In this document: in pieces, positions 36,474-45,799 of the stretch | Layout: each line of letters begins with the position of its first letter | Numbering within the stretch: position 1 is the stretch's first letter | Source: Musa acuminata AAA Group | Taxonomy: Eukaryota; Streptophyta; Magnoliopsida; Zingiberales; Musaceae | Direction: 5' to 3' | Assembly: GCF_036884655.1 (NCBI RefSeq) | Contig: NC_088355.1 | Coordinates: 36,795,001-36,859,000, forward strand | DNA: 64,000 bases | Program-made: the position numbers and the translations under genes | Notes under the pieces: model-generated | What the model saw: only the letters and a program-made list of their open reading frames with translations | Database searches by the model: none | Told to the model about the DNA's origin: nothing

Positions 36474-37559
36474 CTAAAACACCAAGAAGGCAACTGCTAC
36501 AACGGCCAACGCGGATCCGAGTTCCCGCCGCCACGCGGACCGCGCCATCGAGCCCAAGCCGCCGCCGTTGATCTCGGGACTGCTGCTCCCCGTCGACGAC
36601 GGCGCCACGCCGGTGAAGTTCGGATTGCTCCCGTACAGATTCTGTATGCCCTCGACGTCGTCGCTGGCCAGGTCGACTTTCTTGGTGCGCGTCTTGATCG
36701 TGGGGTACATGATCGCCTCCGCCACCGAGGAGTGGCCGAGCCCCAGGAGGTGGCCGATCTCGTGCACCGCTACCGACTCCAGGTCCACGGCCACGTCCGA
36801 GTCCGCCTGCGTCACGTCCCCTTCGGCCACCCACGTCTCCGCCGCGTCCAGGTGGAACCGCCCGTCCGTGGGCGAGAACGCGTGCGCCAGCGTTCCCAGC
36901 ACCCCGTCGAACGGCTCGCCGTCGCCGTGGGAGCCGTTGTAGAACCCGATGGTTATGTCCGCGTCCGACGAGGAGTCGGTCTCGGTGAACGTCAGCGTCG
37001 TGGCGGCGGACCACCGGCCGAAGGCGCGGGCGAAGACCGTCTTCAGCACCGATAGGTCGATGGAGACGGCGGAGGTGGCGGTGATGGCGTACTTGAGCTC
37101 GGTTTTGTCGCTGGGCCAGGTGGGGGTGCCGGGGAAGTAAGCGTAGAGGTTGCGGCCGCGAACAAAGGAAGAGTTCATGGTGGAGGTGCCGTTGATGATG
37201 TCGGGCATGCCGCACCGCGGCACGATGAGCTGTTCGACCGTGGCGTCGTCAAGCTCGCCGGTGACGTTGAGGCCGAAGTTCCGCTGGTACGTCTTGATCG
37301 CCGCCTCCAGGTTGTCGTCGAAGGAGTTGGTGAAGTTGGGGGCGGCCGGGAGGTAGCCGAATTGGTTGAGGTACTCCTTGAGGTCGGCGAGGCCGGGCCT
37401 GTGCTCCCCGAAACGGCAGCCGGAGAGGTTCCTGAAGGGGATCCATGGGTTCTCAGTGGGCACCGGAGGGAAGTCAAAGGGAAAGGCAGACACCGAAGAC
37501 GAGAAGAAGGCAGCCGCGGCCGCGACAAGGAAGAGGAGGGAGATGTGGGACTTGCTCAT
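36474..37559 (-). CDS. Matrix metalloproteinase (plant MMP), intronless
   Basis: Zinc endopeptidase of the M10A matrixin family, secreted and probably GPI-anchored at the cell surface, where plant MMPs act in extracellular-matrix turnover, growth and defence. The single exon encodes 361 residues, usual for plant MMPs. In order: signal peptide 1-25 (LLFLVAAAAAFFSSSVSA); propeptide with a peptidoglycan-binding-like fold (LKEYLNQFGYL, AAIKTYQRNFGLNVTGELD); cysteine switch PRCGMPD at 114-120 (C116 holds the enzyme inactive); catalytic domain with HEIGHLLGLGHSS (zinc ligands H266, H270, H276; catalytic E267) and the Met-turn IMYP (M284). No hemopexin domain, as in all plant MMPs. A Ser/Gly-rich tail and a final hydrophobic run (ALAVVAVAFLVF) suggest GPI attachment. 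Base composition is very GC-rich, and other-frame open stretches are shadows of this. Confidence 0.96.
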   Translation of the reverse strand: MSKSHISLLFLVAAAAAFFSSSVSAFPFDFPPVPTENPWIPFRNLSGCRFGEHRPGLADLKEYLNQFGYLPAAPNFTNSFDDNLEAAIKTYQRNFGLNVTGELDDATVEQLIVPRCGMPDIINGTSTMNSSFVRGRNLYAYFPGTPTWPSDKTELKYAITATSAVSIDLSVLKTVFARAFGRWSAATTLTFTETDSSSDADITIGFYNGSHGDGEPFDGVLGTLAHAFSPTDGRFHLDAAETWVAEGDVTQADSDVAVDLESVAVHEIGHLLGLGHSSVAEAIMYPTIKTRTKKVDLASDDVEGIQNLYGSNPNFTGVAPSSTGSSSPEINGGGLGSMARSAWRRELGSALAVVAVAFLVF

Positions 37560-37629
37560 GGTTCTGTGACTTGGAAGGAGGAAGAGGGAATGGTCGAAGG
37601 GGGTAGCGATTGGTTCCTCTAATATATGT

Positions 37630-40600
37630 CAGAATTACCAGGCCATGAAGTTGGTAGGTGTTGAAAGGAAGAGATCATGTCAAAGATGGACCGCAGACTT
37701 GGCCAGGCGCTTGTCGTCTCCAGAGATCCTGTGCTCATTTGGATGCATGATATGGAAAACTTGGGAAGACTACGTCAAGAAAATTGTATTATTCATTAAT
37801 CATACATATATATATATATAGTATATAAATCACTGTTTCTTAGAAGATGCATGAGAAGTCTGACGATGGATGACAATCCTGCTGATGAAATCAACCCTGT
37901 AGCTATCTCTCCAGAGTTTTCAGATATGAAGCTCTCAACCTGCACAAGTAAACTTCTAATTACATCATCAGATTACTTAGTTAGCATTTTTGCTTACCTG
38001 CTCTGTGATTTGAGCTGATGAAACAAGTCATTTATTCTGAAAGAACAACATTTTGCAGGGTTTGACCACCCTGCAGGGTGTGAACAACATTTATTCTAAT
38101 TAATGTGTATGTTGAGTGTCCAAGTTTGATTATTCTGGAAGAAGGGTTCATCCTAAAAGCTTATAATCATGTAGCGTGTGGGACTCCTCTGGCTTTGCAA
38201 AGCCACAATTAGCACATTGTTATTCTTTAATTCTGTCCAAAGTGGAAGTTGACGGTCTCTTTTACCAGAAGCATGTCGCAAGAACTCATGTCACTCCCAT
38301 GGCATTAGGCATGTGGGCAAATATGCCTATAAAGATTAGGAGGAGATATTACTATATGTAAAGCTTCCAGTTTACATAATATTAAGTTCAATTTCCATGC
38401 AGCATCTATGTAGCAAGAGAACAAACATCAATCTTCCTGTGTGTGATCTTGAAATGGTGTTATTCTTGTGGCCACAGCTTGTCTTCTTCCTGATGTGATA
38501 TGATCTGATACATTGGAGTGATACCTTCTTCCTAATCACTTTTTCTTGGGAACCTAATTCCTAGCAGATCAATATATGTGCATATATATTGTATATTTGT
38601 AATCAATGCAACAACTATATTTGAATAGCCCAAAAGCAGAGGAACCAAAATTGACTGCATCATTCCTGAATCTCCCAGTTCAGTCTGATTCAATCTATCA
38701 TACATAAATTAGCAGCAGGATGTTGTAGATCATCAAAAGGAAAAACAAACCCATGGTTGACTGGTTGGGCCTTGATGATGTAGGTGATGTGTGATAGATA
38801 GATCATACTGAGTCGATCACCTCTACCGAGTTCCTGGTCAACTTAGGATTCTTCAGCAGTTTGAAGTGAACATGGCAATCAAGCTTTTGCATACTGCCTT
38901 AAAAAAGGGGCTTAAAGGTTCCTCTTGGAATGAAACATCTCCTGTGTGTGCCTGATAGCAAGTAATGCCCTCATCTTACAAGTAATGCCCTTCCAATTCC
39001 AAGAATTATTCATTTCGTGGGAGAAATGGGTTTTCCATGTCCCACTTCAACTGTAAGAAGTTTCCATTCTTATCTGTCTACTTGTATGATTAGACCAGAT
39101 AACCACCAGGGGAGAAGATTGGATTGTTTGAGCTGATGTTGACTTGGTTGGCCACAAAAGAAACAGAGAAAAAGTGGTGAAATGGTCTGCACTCTTCTCA
39201 GGATAGAATAGAACAGAAGTCAATTTAGCATATGGAGGCAGGCAGGTTTCTCAATCTTCTTGAAGGTTGAATGCCAGCCTATTATTCCTTAACTCTAAAG
39301 AAGTTGACTCCTTGAACCTTCTCAGGGAACTAAGAACAAGTATTCTAATGCATAAAGTTCAATTCTTCTAGATTTTATCTAACATATTATAACATGAACT
39401 CTCTTAAATCTTGTCTGCAAAAAGATGAGATCCTTCTTAACAGCCACTGGAGGATGGAAAGTGGCTTGGCATTGAGATCTGAATATGTAATGGATTCTGG
39501 TTAGAACTTGGAAGAAAACATCCTTAATATGTAACTATGGTGATTTGTGCTGTTGGTTCATATAGAAGAACAATCATTTGCCAAAAATGGCTTCCAACAC
39601 ATCCAAGTTGAGCCATGAACAGATAGATTACTGGAATCCAGCCCAACACATCCAAGTAGCAGCAGCCCAACACATCCAAGAGCCATGAACAGATTAGCTC
39701 AATGTTATTTGTTTGCTGTTAAACAAGCAGAATCCATTCTTTGCTGCCACTTAAATCAAGCTTACACTGTAACTAAAACCATTAACAGTGCTGTGACACT
39801 GTATGCTTAGTGAAATATACTTATGTTCTTGTTTGGAGCAATTCAATGTAGTATCAAAGAAGGACATCTCAAGCCTTTGTTCAATAAACTAGCATCTAAT
39901 CTAAAAGTAGAGAGAATTGAGGATGATCAATGGTGAATGATTCATGTGAATGTTTTACAGATGGTAAATTGCTGTCTCAGGGTCTGTGGAACACCTGCAT
40001 CCATGATCTGCATGAAGTGCTCCTATATCCTGATTGATCAAGAAATATTTATACCGAATGATCATAATGAAGATGGAGGGAAATCAGAACAGTGAATTGT
40101 TGAGAAGTAACGGGAAGCACAGTCAGCCAAAAATGCCATCAAGATCCGGATGAGAACCAAAGGGAGACAGATTATGTCGTGGATCAAAGAGTGCAAACAA
40201 AAACTGCACAAAAGTCTGGCACAAAACTGTAATCATAAGTCTTGAATGGAGACAACATGTCAAATGCACCGAAAGGCATCAGCAATTATTGGGATGATAG
40301 AAGCAGTGAGATCAACCTTTTCACAGTTTTGTTTTCATCAATCGATAGGTTCTTGAATCTGAACTTTGATGGAACTACCATTTGCAGTGATATGGGCCAT
40401 ACGCTTCACTGGAGCTTATCAGTTTCATGCTGCTTTGGATTTGTGTTGCTGTTTGGTGCCATTGGAAGACCTACTCTACTCAAGTAGATAGCATTGTTGC
40501 TATGAAACTAGTAGATTTAAATCTCTAGAGAGAGAGAGAGAGATGAAAACTTGTTATATAAATCCTTCAACAAAATTAAGGAATTAGGTTGAAAATTTGT

Positions 40601-40678
40601 CAGAGGACAATTATTGAATCCACCTTCTTAAGGTCAATATTGGATTCTTTCCTTTGTCCTTTCCTATTACATAGTTTC
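37630..40678. other. Intergenic region upstream of the metalloproteinase
   Basis: No gene recognised in 3 kb. The frames present are short, and the one at 40242-40487 opens at TTG. A TA run lies at 37804-37820 and a (GA)n run near 40529. A 12-base phrase, AACACATCCAAG, recurs at 39596, 39645 and 39669. The first part should contain the metalloproteinase promoter. Confidence 0.5.
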
Positions 40679-41035
40679 TCAAGGAAAGAGTGTCATGCTC
40701 ATAGCCTTAATCTTTTCCTCACGCTTTTCCAACATTTCCAGTGAAAGAGTGGCCTTCGGATGCTTTCTATGGAAAAAGCTAATCCTTAGATCGACCCAAT
40801 CCAGAGCTGTAAGCCATGTCAATTGAGGCCAATCCATGGGAATCCTGCAACTTGTCTTGCACTGCTCTTGTGTCGCTGTAACAGGGTTGGGAAAGCAGGG
40901 CTTGAAGGACGTGCTTGGTTTCAACAAGGCGGCTGCTTTTGATCGAGTAGCTTTCATGAGTGTAGACTTTGTCATGCTTGAGGTCTTCATGTCAACACAG
41001 CTCCAACGTTCGGGTCCCTCCAAATTGGCCTCTTT
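40679..41035 (-). CDS. Unrecognised small reading frame
   Basis: An open frame of about 118 codons counted from ATG (MKTSSMTKSTLMKATRSK) to TGA; the frame stays open upstream to about 41089 but without another ATG. Its composition looks protein-like: a basic, Ser/Thr-rich N-terminus, a central PMDWPQLTWLTALDWVDLRI and a charged C-terminal stretch (LEMLEKREEKIKAM). I do not recognise the family. It may be a real small gene, possibly with an upstream exon, or the last exon of a longer one. No start-site evidence is available. Confidence 0.35.
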   Translation of the reverse strand, partial: KEANLEGPERWSCVDMKTSSMTKSTLMKATRSKAAALLKPSTSFKPCFPNPVTATQEQCKTSCRIPMDWPQLTWLTALDWVDLRISFFHRKHPKATLSLEMLEKREEKIKAMSMTLFP

Positions 41036-41795
41036 GCTTGTATGTTTCCACAGGCAAGATGCTATCTGAGCTGGTTTTGATCTGCTCAACTAAAGTCTCC
41101 TGGTTGACTTTGTGATCTCTCAGGAATCAGAGTGCCCAAAGTTTCTGATACATGTGTACTCACAAAGCTTGGAGCTTCTTAAATCATGGTTGAAGTCACT
41201 AAGAAACAGAGAAGAAGATAGCCAGGAAACAACATCTACTTGCATCTGCACATCTATTTCTAGTTTGGAATAGATGTATCCTTGTTCGGAGAGTCCTTTT
41301 CCCTGGTGCAGGAAAAGTTATCCTTGTTATCCAAATTCTAGACCATGGTACATGTTATCCACAGAACTTTCTTTATCAGATGCAACGTGATGGGAGGTAA
41401 GAATGGATTCATGGCATCATGATTTAATGCTTGAAACACAAGTGACTGGTGTTGGCAGCAGGGATTAGCAGTTCAGTCATGGTGTTTAGTCTCTTGAAGT
41501 GTCAGTCTGAGAAGATGGATCTGCAGTTGTTACTTGGTTTATAGGGAAGATCCTGGTTGATAGGGATTGAAAGGAGTGGGTAGTAACAAAGCATTCTAAG
41601 ATTGACATGTTGAAGAAGAAGATGTTAGGAAGAAGACAATGGAGGCATTCATTAATCCCATGTTTAATGTTCATCTTTCAGTGGTTGGTCAACAAGTCTG
41701 CTGCACGCCACACACACTCGGGTCCGCAGAGTACAACGCCAAAGCTGACCTTCCATTTCCAACTCTCGTTTGCTTCATGCACTAACTTTCTACAG

Positions 41796-41834
41796 TATAA
41801 AGGAAAGAAGAAGAGTTAAAGAGGTTATATATAC
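41796..41834 (+). promoter_or_regulatory. TATA boxes of the WD40 gene
   Basis: TATAAAG at 41796 and TATATATA near 41826 lie 99 and about 70 bases upstream of the WD40 start codon, and a CT-rich leader follows. Either could set the start site. Confidence 0.4.
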
Positions 41835-41894
41835 TGCAATCATCTCGTTGGGGGTGCTCTCCTTCCATGTCATCTCCGTTTCTCTCTCTTACAG

Positions 41895-43175
41895 ATGAGC
41901 TTAGCACCTCATTGCGCCATTCCTTGTCATGTTGACGATGATGACTCCACTCATCTGCTACCTAAATCCATCTCCCTCTCCACCCAACTAAGCCTTCCTT
42001 CTCTCCGCTCCCTTGACTCCTGCGCTGAAACCTTGCCTTACTCTCTTCACCGGTGCACCGCCACACTCAGAGCTCATTCCTCCTACGTCTCTGCCATCGC
42101 CGTTCATGGGGAGTCGGTTTACAGCGGCAGCCCCGACCAAGAGATCAGGCTTTGGCCTTGCGTCCACTTGGACTCAGCATCGTCATCATCCGCTCCGAGA
42201 ACGGATCGTCTGACGAGCTTTACGGTCGCTGCTGCTAAAAGCCCGGTGAAGTCGCTTGTTGTTGCAGGGGACAACCTCTTCAGCTCTCACCAAGATGGGA
42301 AGATCTGTGTGTGGCAGATAAACCGAAGGGAGCGCCAGCACTGCAAGCTGAAAGCCGTCCTGCCTACCCAGAAGGACCGCTTCCTCAGCCTTTTGGTGCC
42401 CGAGAACTATGTGCAGGTCCGCAGACACAAGAAGTGCACCTGGGTGCACCACGTCGACGCCGTCTCCGGCCTCGCGGTCTCGCACGACGGAGCCCTCCTC
42501 TACTCCGTCTCCTGGGACCGTGCCCTCAAGGTCTGGCGCACCTCCGACTTCAAGTGCATGGAGTCGGTGGCTGGCGCCCACCAGGACGCCATCAACGCCG
42601 TGGCCGTGTCGTTGGACGGGCACGTATACACGGGCTCCGCCGACGCACGGATCAACGTGTGGCGGCGGGGGGGCGAGGGAGGGACCAAGCACTCGCTGGT
42701 GCAGACGCTGGAGCGGCACCGGTCGGCGGTGAACGCGCTGGCGCTGAGCGCCGACGGGTCGGTGCTGTACTCGGGCGCGTGCGACCGGTCGGTCGTGGTG
42801 TGGGAAGGGGGCGGAGGGCGAATGGAGGCGGCGGGGGCGCTGAGGGGACACCGGAGGGCCATCCTGTGCTTGGCGGCTGTGGGGGGTGTGGTGTGCAGCG
42901 GGTCGGCGGACAGGACGGTGAGGGTGTGGAAGAGGGGGGTGTTAGAGAAGGGACGCTACTGGTGCTTGGCCGTGTTGGAAGGGCATGGGGGTCCGATTAA
43001 GAGCTTGACAGCGGCGCCGGTGGTGGATGAAGGCAGCAGAACTGAGAGCTCTTGTGGCTTGGGGGGAAGCAGCAGCAGCTCCTCATGCCTGGTCCTAAGT
43101 GGGGATTTGGCGGGTGAGATAAAGGTGTGGAGGGTTTCGATTCGTCCTCCTCCTCCGGAGGGAATCTTCTGTTAA
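41895..43175 (+). CDS. JINGUBANG-like WD40-repeat protein, intronless
   Basis: WD40 scaffold of 426 residues resembling Arabidopsis JINGUBANG, a pollen protein that restrains germination in moist conditions. Seven repeats can be read, enough for one closed propeller: LRAHSSYVSAIAVHGESVYS...IRLW; VKSLVVAGDNLFSSHQDGKI; VDAVSGLAVSHDGALLYSV...LKVW; AGAHQDAINAVAVSLDG...INVW; RHRSAVNALALSADGSVLYS...VVVW; RGHRRAILCLAAVGG...VRVW; EGHGGPIKSL...SGDLAGEIKVW. The extra sequence between repeats 2 and 3 (LPTQKDRFLSLLVPENYVQV, RRHKKCTWVHH) is characteristic of this subfamily. The N-terminal 50 residues are Ser/Leu-rich and probably disordered. A Gly/Ser run (GLGGSSSSSS) interrupts repeat 7. The 3' half is very GC-rich. 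The ATG directly follows CTTACAG, so a leader intron is possible. Confidence 0.93.
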   Translation: MSLAPHCAIPCHVDDDDSTHLLPKSISLSTQLSLPSLRSLDSCAETLPYSLHRCTATLRAHSSYVSAIAVHGESVYSGSPDQEIRLWPCVHLDSASSSSAPRTDRLTSFTVAAAKSPVKSLVVAGDNLFSSHQDGKICVWQINRRERQHCKLKAVLPTQKDRFLSLLVPENYVQVRRHKKCTWVHHVDAVSGLAVSHDGALLYSVSWDRALKVWRTSDFKCMESVAGAHQDAINAVAVSLDGHVYTGSADARINVWRRGGEGGTKHSLVQTLERHRSAVNALALSADGSVLYSGACDRSVVVWEGGGGRMEAAGALRGHRRAILCLAAVGGVVCSGSADRTVRVWKRGVLEKGRYWCLAVLEGHGGPIKSLTAAPVVDEGSRTESSCGLGGSSSSSSCLVLSGDLAGEIKVWRVSIRPPPPEGIFC

Positions 43176-43179
43176 TTAA

Positions 43180-45300
43180 CGGCTTCTTCTTCTCCTTCTT
43201 CTTCTTGGATGGGTGGGAGAACAGCTTTTTGCCTCCGCCCGACAAAGAAGAGCTAGCGTTGGGGTGAGGATCCCCTGTTCTCCTAAGCCCGAAAACAGGA
43301 TTTTCCACATACAAAAGATCGGTGGGGCCCATCATTAAAGACTTGTCAGACCAGCTGAGAGACAGCCGGAGGCGCCACGAAGGGCTCTCCTGTTTGGTAC
43401 AGACGGGAGATCCTCACCCACTTTTGCCCGCTGTAACCATGCCAAGTTAGCCTTTTGATGTATAATCCAACGTGGCTAATAACATATAAAAAAACGCCGT
43501 TTATACTCTAATGCTATTCGTATATTAATATTTGTACACACATATATATATATATAATTTATTTATGGGGCTCTAAAAATACATAATTTTCATTATTTTT
43601 ATTGAACAAGGAGGAGTGAGACAGGGACAGATTATTAATGAATTTTGACACACATCACAAGCTTTAATGAACATAAATACTTAATATCTCAGGAAAATGT
43701 GATCCATGTGTTTATTATGATCTTGATTTTAATTCATTTATTATTTATATTCTTTTTTTGCAATATTAATTAGGTGTTTGTTACTGGGCCAACAATCTAC
43801 TTGTTTTGGGCTTTTAATCCGATAAATGGGCCGATCGTATTTGATGCACAAGTGGTAAGCATCCTTATTCTTTGGATATTTTGATAATAATACAAACAAT
43901 TCATATTTATACTCTCATTCATACCATAGTAACAGGTATTAGTATAAAAGCATGAGATCTATACGTATATGGATGTGTGTATACGTATACTGACAATGAA
44001 AAGAAAGAGTGACAAGACCTACAAAGGGTTTATTACCGAGGAGGAAAACAAAAGGAATCACACACACCCAAGCAAGTCGACACCCTACAAATAAAGACAA
44101 TGCGATGGAACAAAATAGATTGATAGCCTCGTTGAATTGACGTGTCTTTTTGTTGTCGTATGGCTCCCCTCCTCGGGTCATCATCAACCTCAATCCGTAG
44201 GGAGGGCATCCTCTGCGGTAGCACATACCAAAGCTGCCTTCCTCTTTTATTTTACAGCCTTCGATGTATCATGTTCAAGGAAGAGCTCATCGTCTTCACA
44301 GGTTGGATCCGTGTGCATGGATCGATACGACTCATTGCTCCTTTAAGAAGTGGCTGTTGTTTGTCACCGTGATTGCTCATAGTCACCACCGACGTGGGAC
44401 TGTCTCACGTATTTGTAGCAGTGGACTCCTGGTGTTGGAATCTGGAAGGCTTGCCTTGTGGCTGGGAAGGAGAGAGAGGCTCTTGCAATGATGATGCTCG
44501 ATAGCTGAAGATTCATCATACACATGTGAAGATAAAGGCGATGCATGCGTCGCCTTTCCCCTCCGTAGAAAGAATGAGTAAATTAATGTCAAAGCTGGAG
44601 AGGAAACAGCGCTGGTTGGGTGCATGCGAGCTTTTGCTGGTTTTACTTTTGGTAGGTCAACTTATAGAAAGATGTATTCAGCTGCGTCGCCCGACTCACT
44701 TTGAGCGACTCACCTGTCGTTGTTAGCAGTGAATTCCAATGCTTTGTACCAAACACAGCTGAAATGTTCGTAGCGAAGCCGTAAGCGTTTTGAGGTATGT
44801 GGTGTGACTTCAAACTTCATTTCAAGAGCTGCTTCAGACAGCATCCATGAGTACTAAGAACATGCATCATTTTCCAGCTTCGATACAAACGTCTGTACGT
44901 TTGGCACTGAGATTTTGGCCAATATGTGCTCCCAATAGTACACACATTTACTCTTTTCCTACTCCCAACGTCGAAGCAAAAGGACAGGGATGAGACTGCA
45001 CAGTTACCGTTCTTCACTTCACCAAAGCGATAATGGTGTCCTGCCACATGGCCCCTTCTTTAGCTGCTTCCGATCGGCACACAATTAGGGCGACCCACAC
45101 CTGTGACCCGCCCTTGTCTTTGTGAACCTGTAATGCTCCCTCTTGCCCTTGGAAAGGGAAGAGAAGGCAGTGTAACTTTGATGCAGCTTGTTGTTAACTG
45201 AAGCTGGCACGGAAACATGTGTACCCTCTGTCATGGGGATTGGTCAGAGGCAGCATGGCAGTAACTCAGCAGGTAACATCAGCATCCCTTTTGAAGACGG
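43180..45300. other. Intergenic region
   Basis: No convincing gene. Short frames at 43939-44226 and 44137-44726 match nothing I recognise. A TA run lies at 43541-43555. Confidence 0.5.
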
Positions 45301-45309
45301 AGGGAGGAG

Positions 45310-45780
45310 AGGGTTCTTATGGGCTTTATGATCGTTCTCCCATGTGATCATGGGAAGCATGCGCGGTACTACCACCATCACGAGCTGCTTGGCGTCTATC
45401 TCTCTTCCTCTCCCTTCCTCTCGCCACCAATCATGGCCTTCCCACCACTATCATCGGTACCCCTCTCTTCTTCTCACTTGGCCACTCGTCACCACGCCCC
45501 TACCAGCACAGAACAAGCGGTGGGAGGAGGGAGCGAAGCTTAGTGAAACAGCAGCAGCAGCAGGAGGAGGAGGAGAGAGGATACCATGGCTACGACATGG
45601 GAGCTGATCACGCAGAGCACTTGCCCTTTCCAGTGAAAGGAGATCATCCGTTCCTTCTCTCCTGGACTTCCTTTGGGGGAATCAAGCGTCTTGGTCCGAT
45701 CTCTTCATTTGTAGCTCATCCTGTGGTCATGTTGTGTTTCCTTTCAACTTTGCTTGAACCCTAGCCATGGTGTGACAAGG
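45310..45780 (+). ncRNA. Putative non-coding RNA with a miR166 target-mimic site
   Basis: A GC-richer island in AT-rich DNA, with a CT-rich start (about 45400-45480), a CAG/GGA-rich middle (about 45545-45580) and the mimic site at 45676-45699. Possible peptides are short and unrecognised; one 55-codon frame from the ATG at 45597 runs through the site. Transcription and limits are inferred from composition and from the mimic site only. Confidence 0.45.
45676..45699 (+). promoter_or_regulatory. Candidate endogenous target-mimic site for miR166
   Basis: The 24 bases read GGGGAATCAAG, then CGT, then CTTGGTCCGA. Against miR166 (TCGGACCAGGCTTCATTCCCC) positions 1-8 pair perfectly, 9 is G:U and 10 pairs. 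The three bases CGT then bulge out between miRNA positions 10 and 11, 11-13 pair, 14 is a C:C mismatch and 15-21 pair. A 3-base bulge at the cleavage point with an intact seed is the IPS1/miR399 target-mimic layout, which blocks slicing and sequesters the miRNA. Confidence 0.6.
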
Positions 45781-45799
45781 AGTTTGTGTTTGGGATTGT

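Noticed and set aside
36331..37215. 294-codon frame overlapping the metalloproteinase in another frame
   Set aside because: It is Arg/His-rich and follows from the high GC content of the real gene, whose motifs (cysteine switch, zinc site) lie in the other frame.
42186..43000. Long frames on both strands over the WD40 gene (221 and 229 codons)
   Set aside because: Shadows of the GC-rich WD40 coding sequence; no domains, and the WD repeats are clear in the chosen frame.
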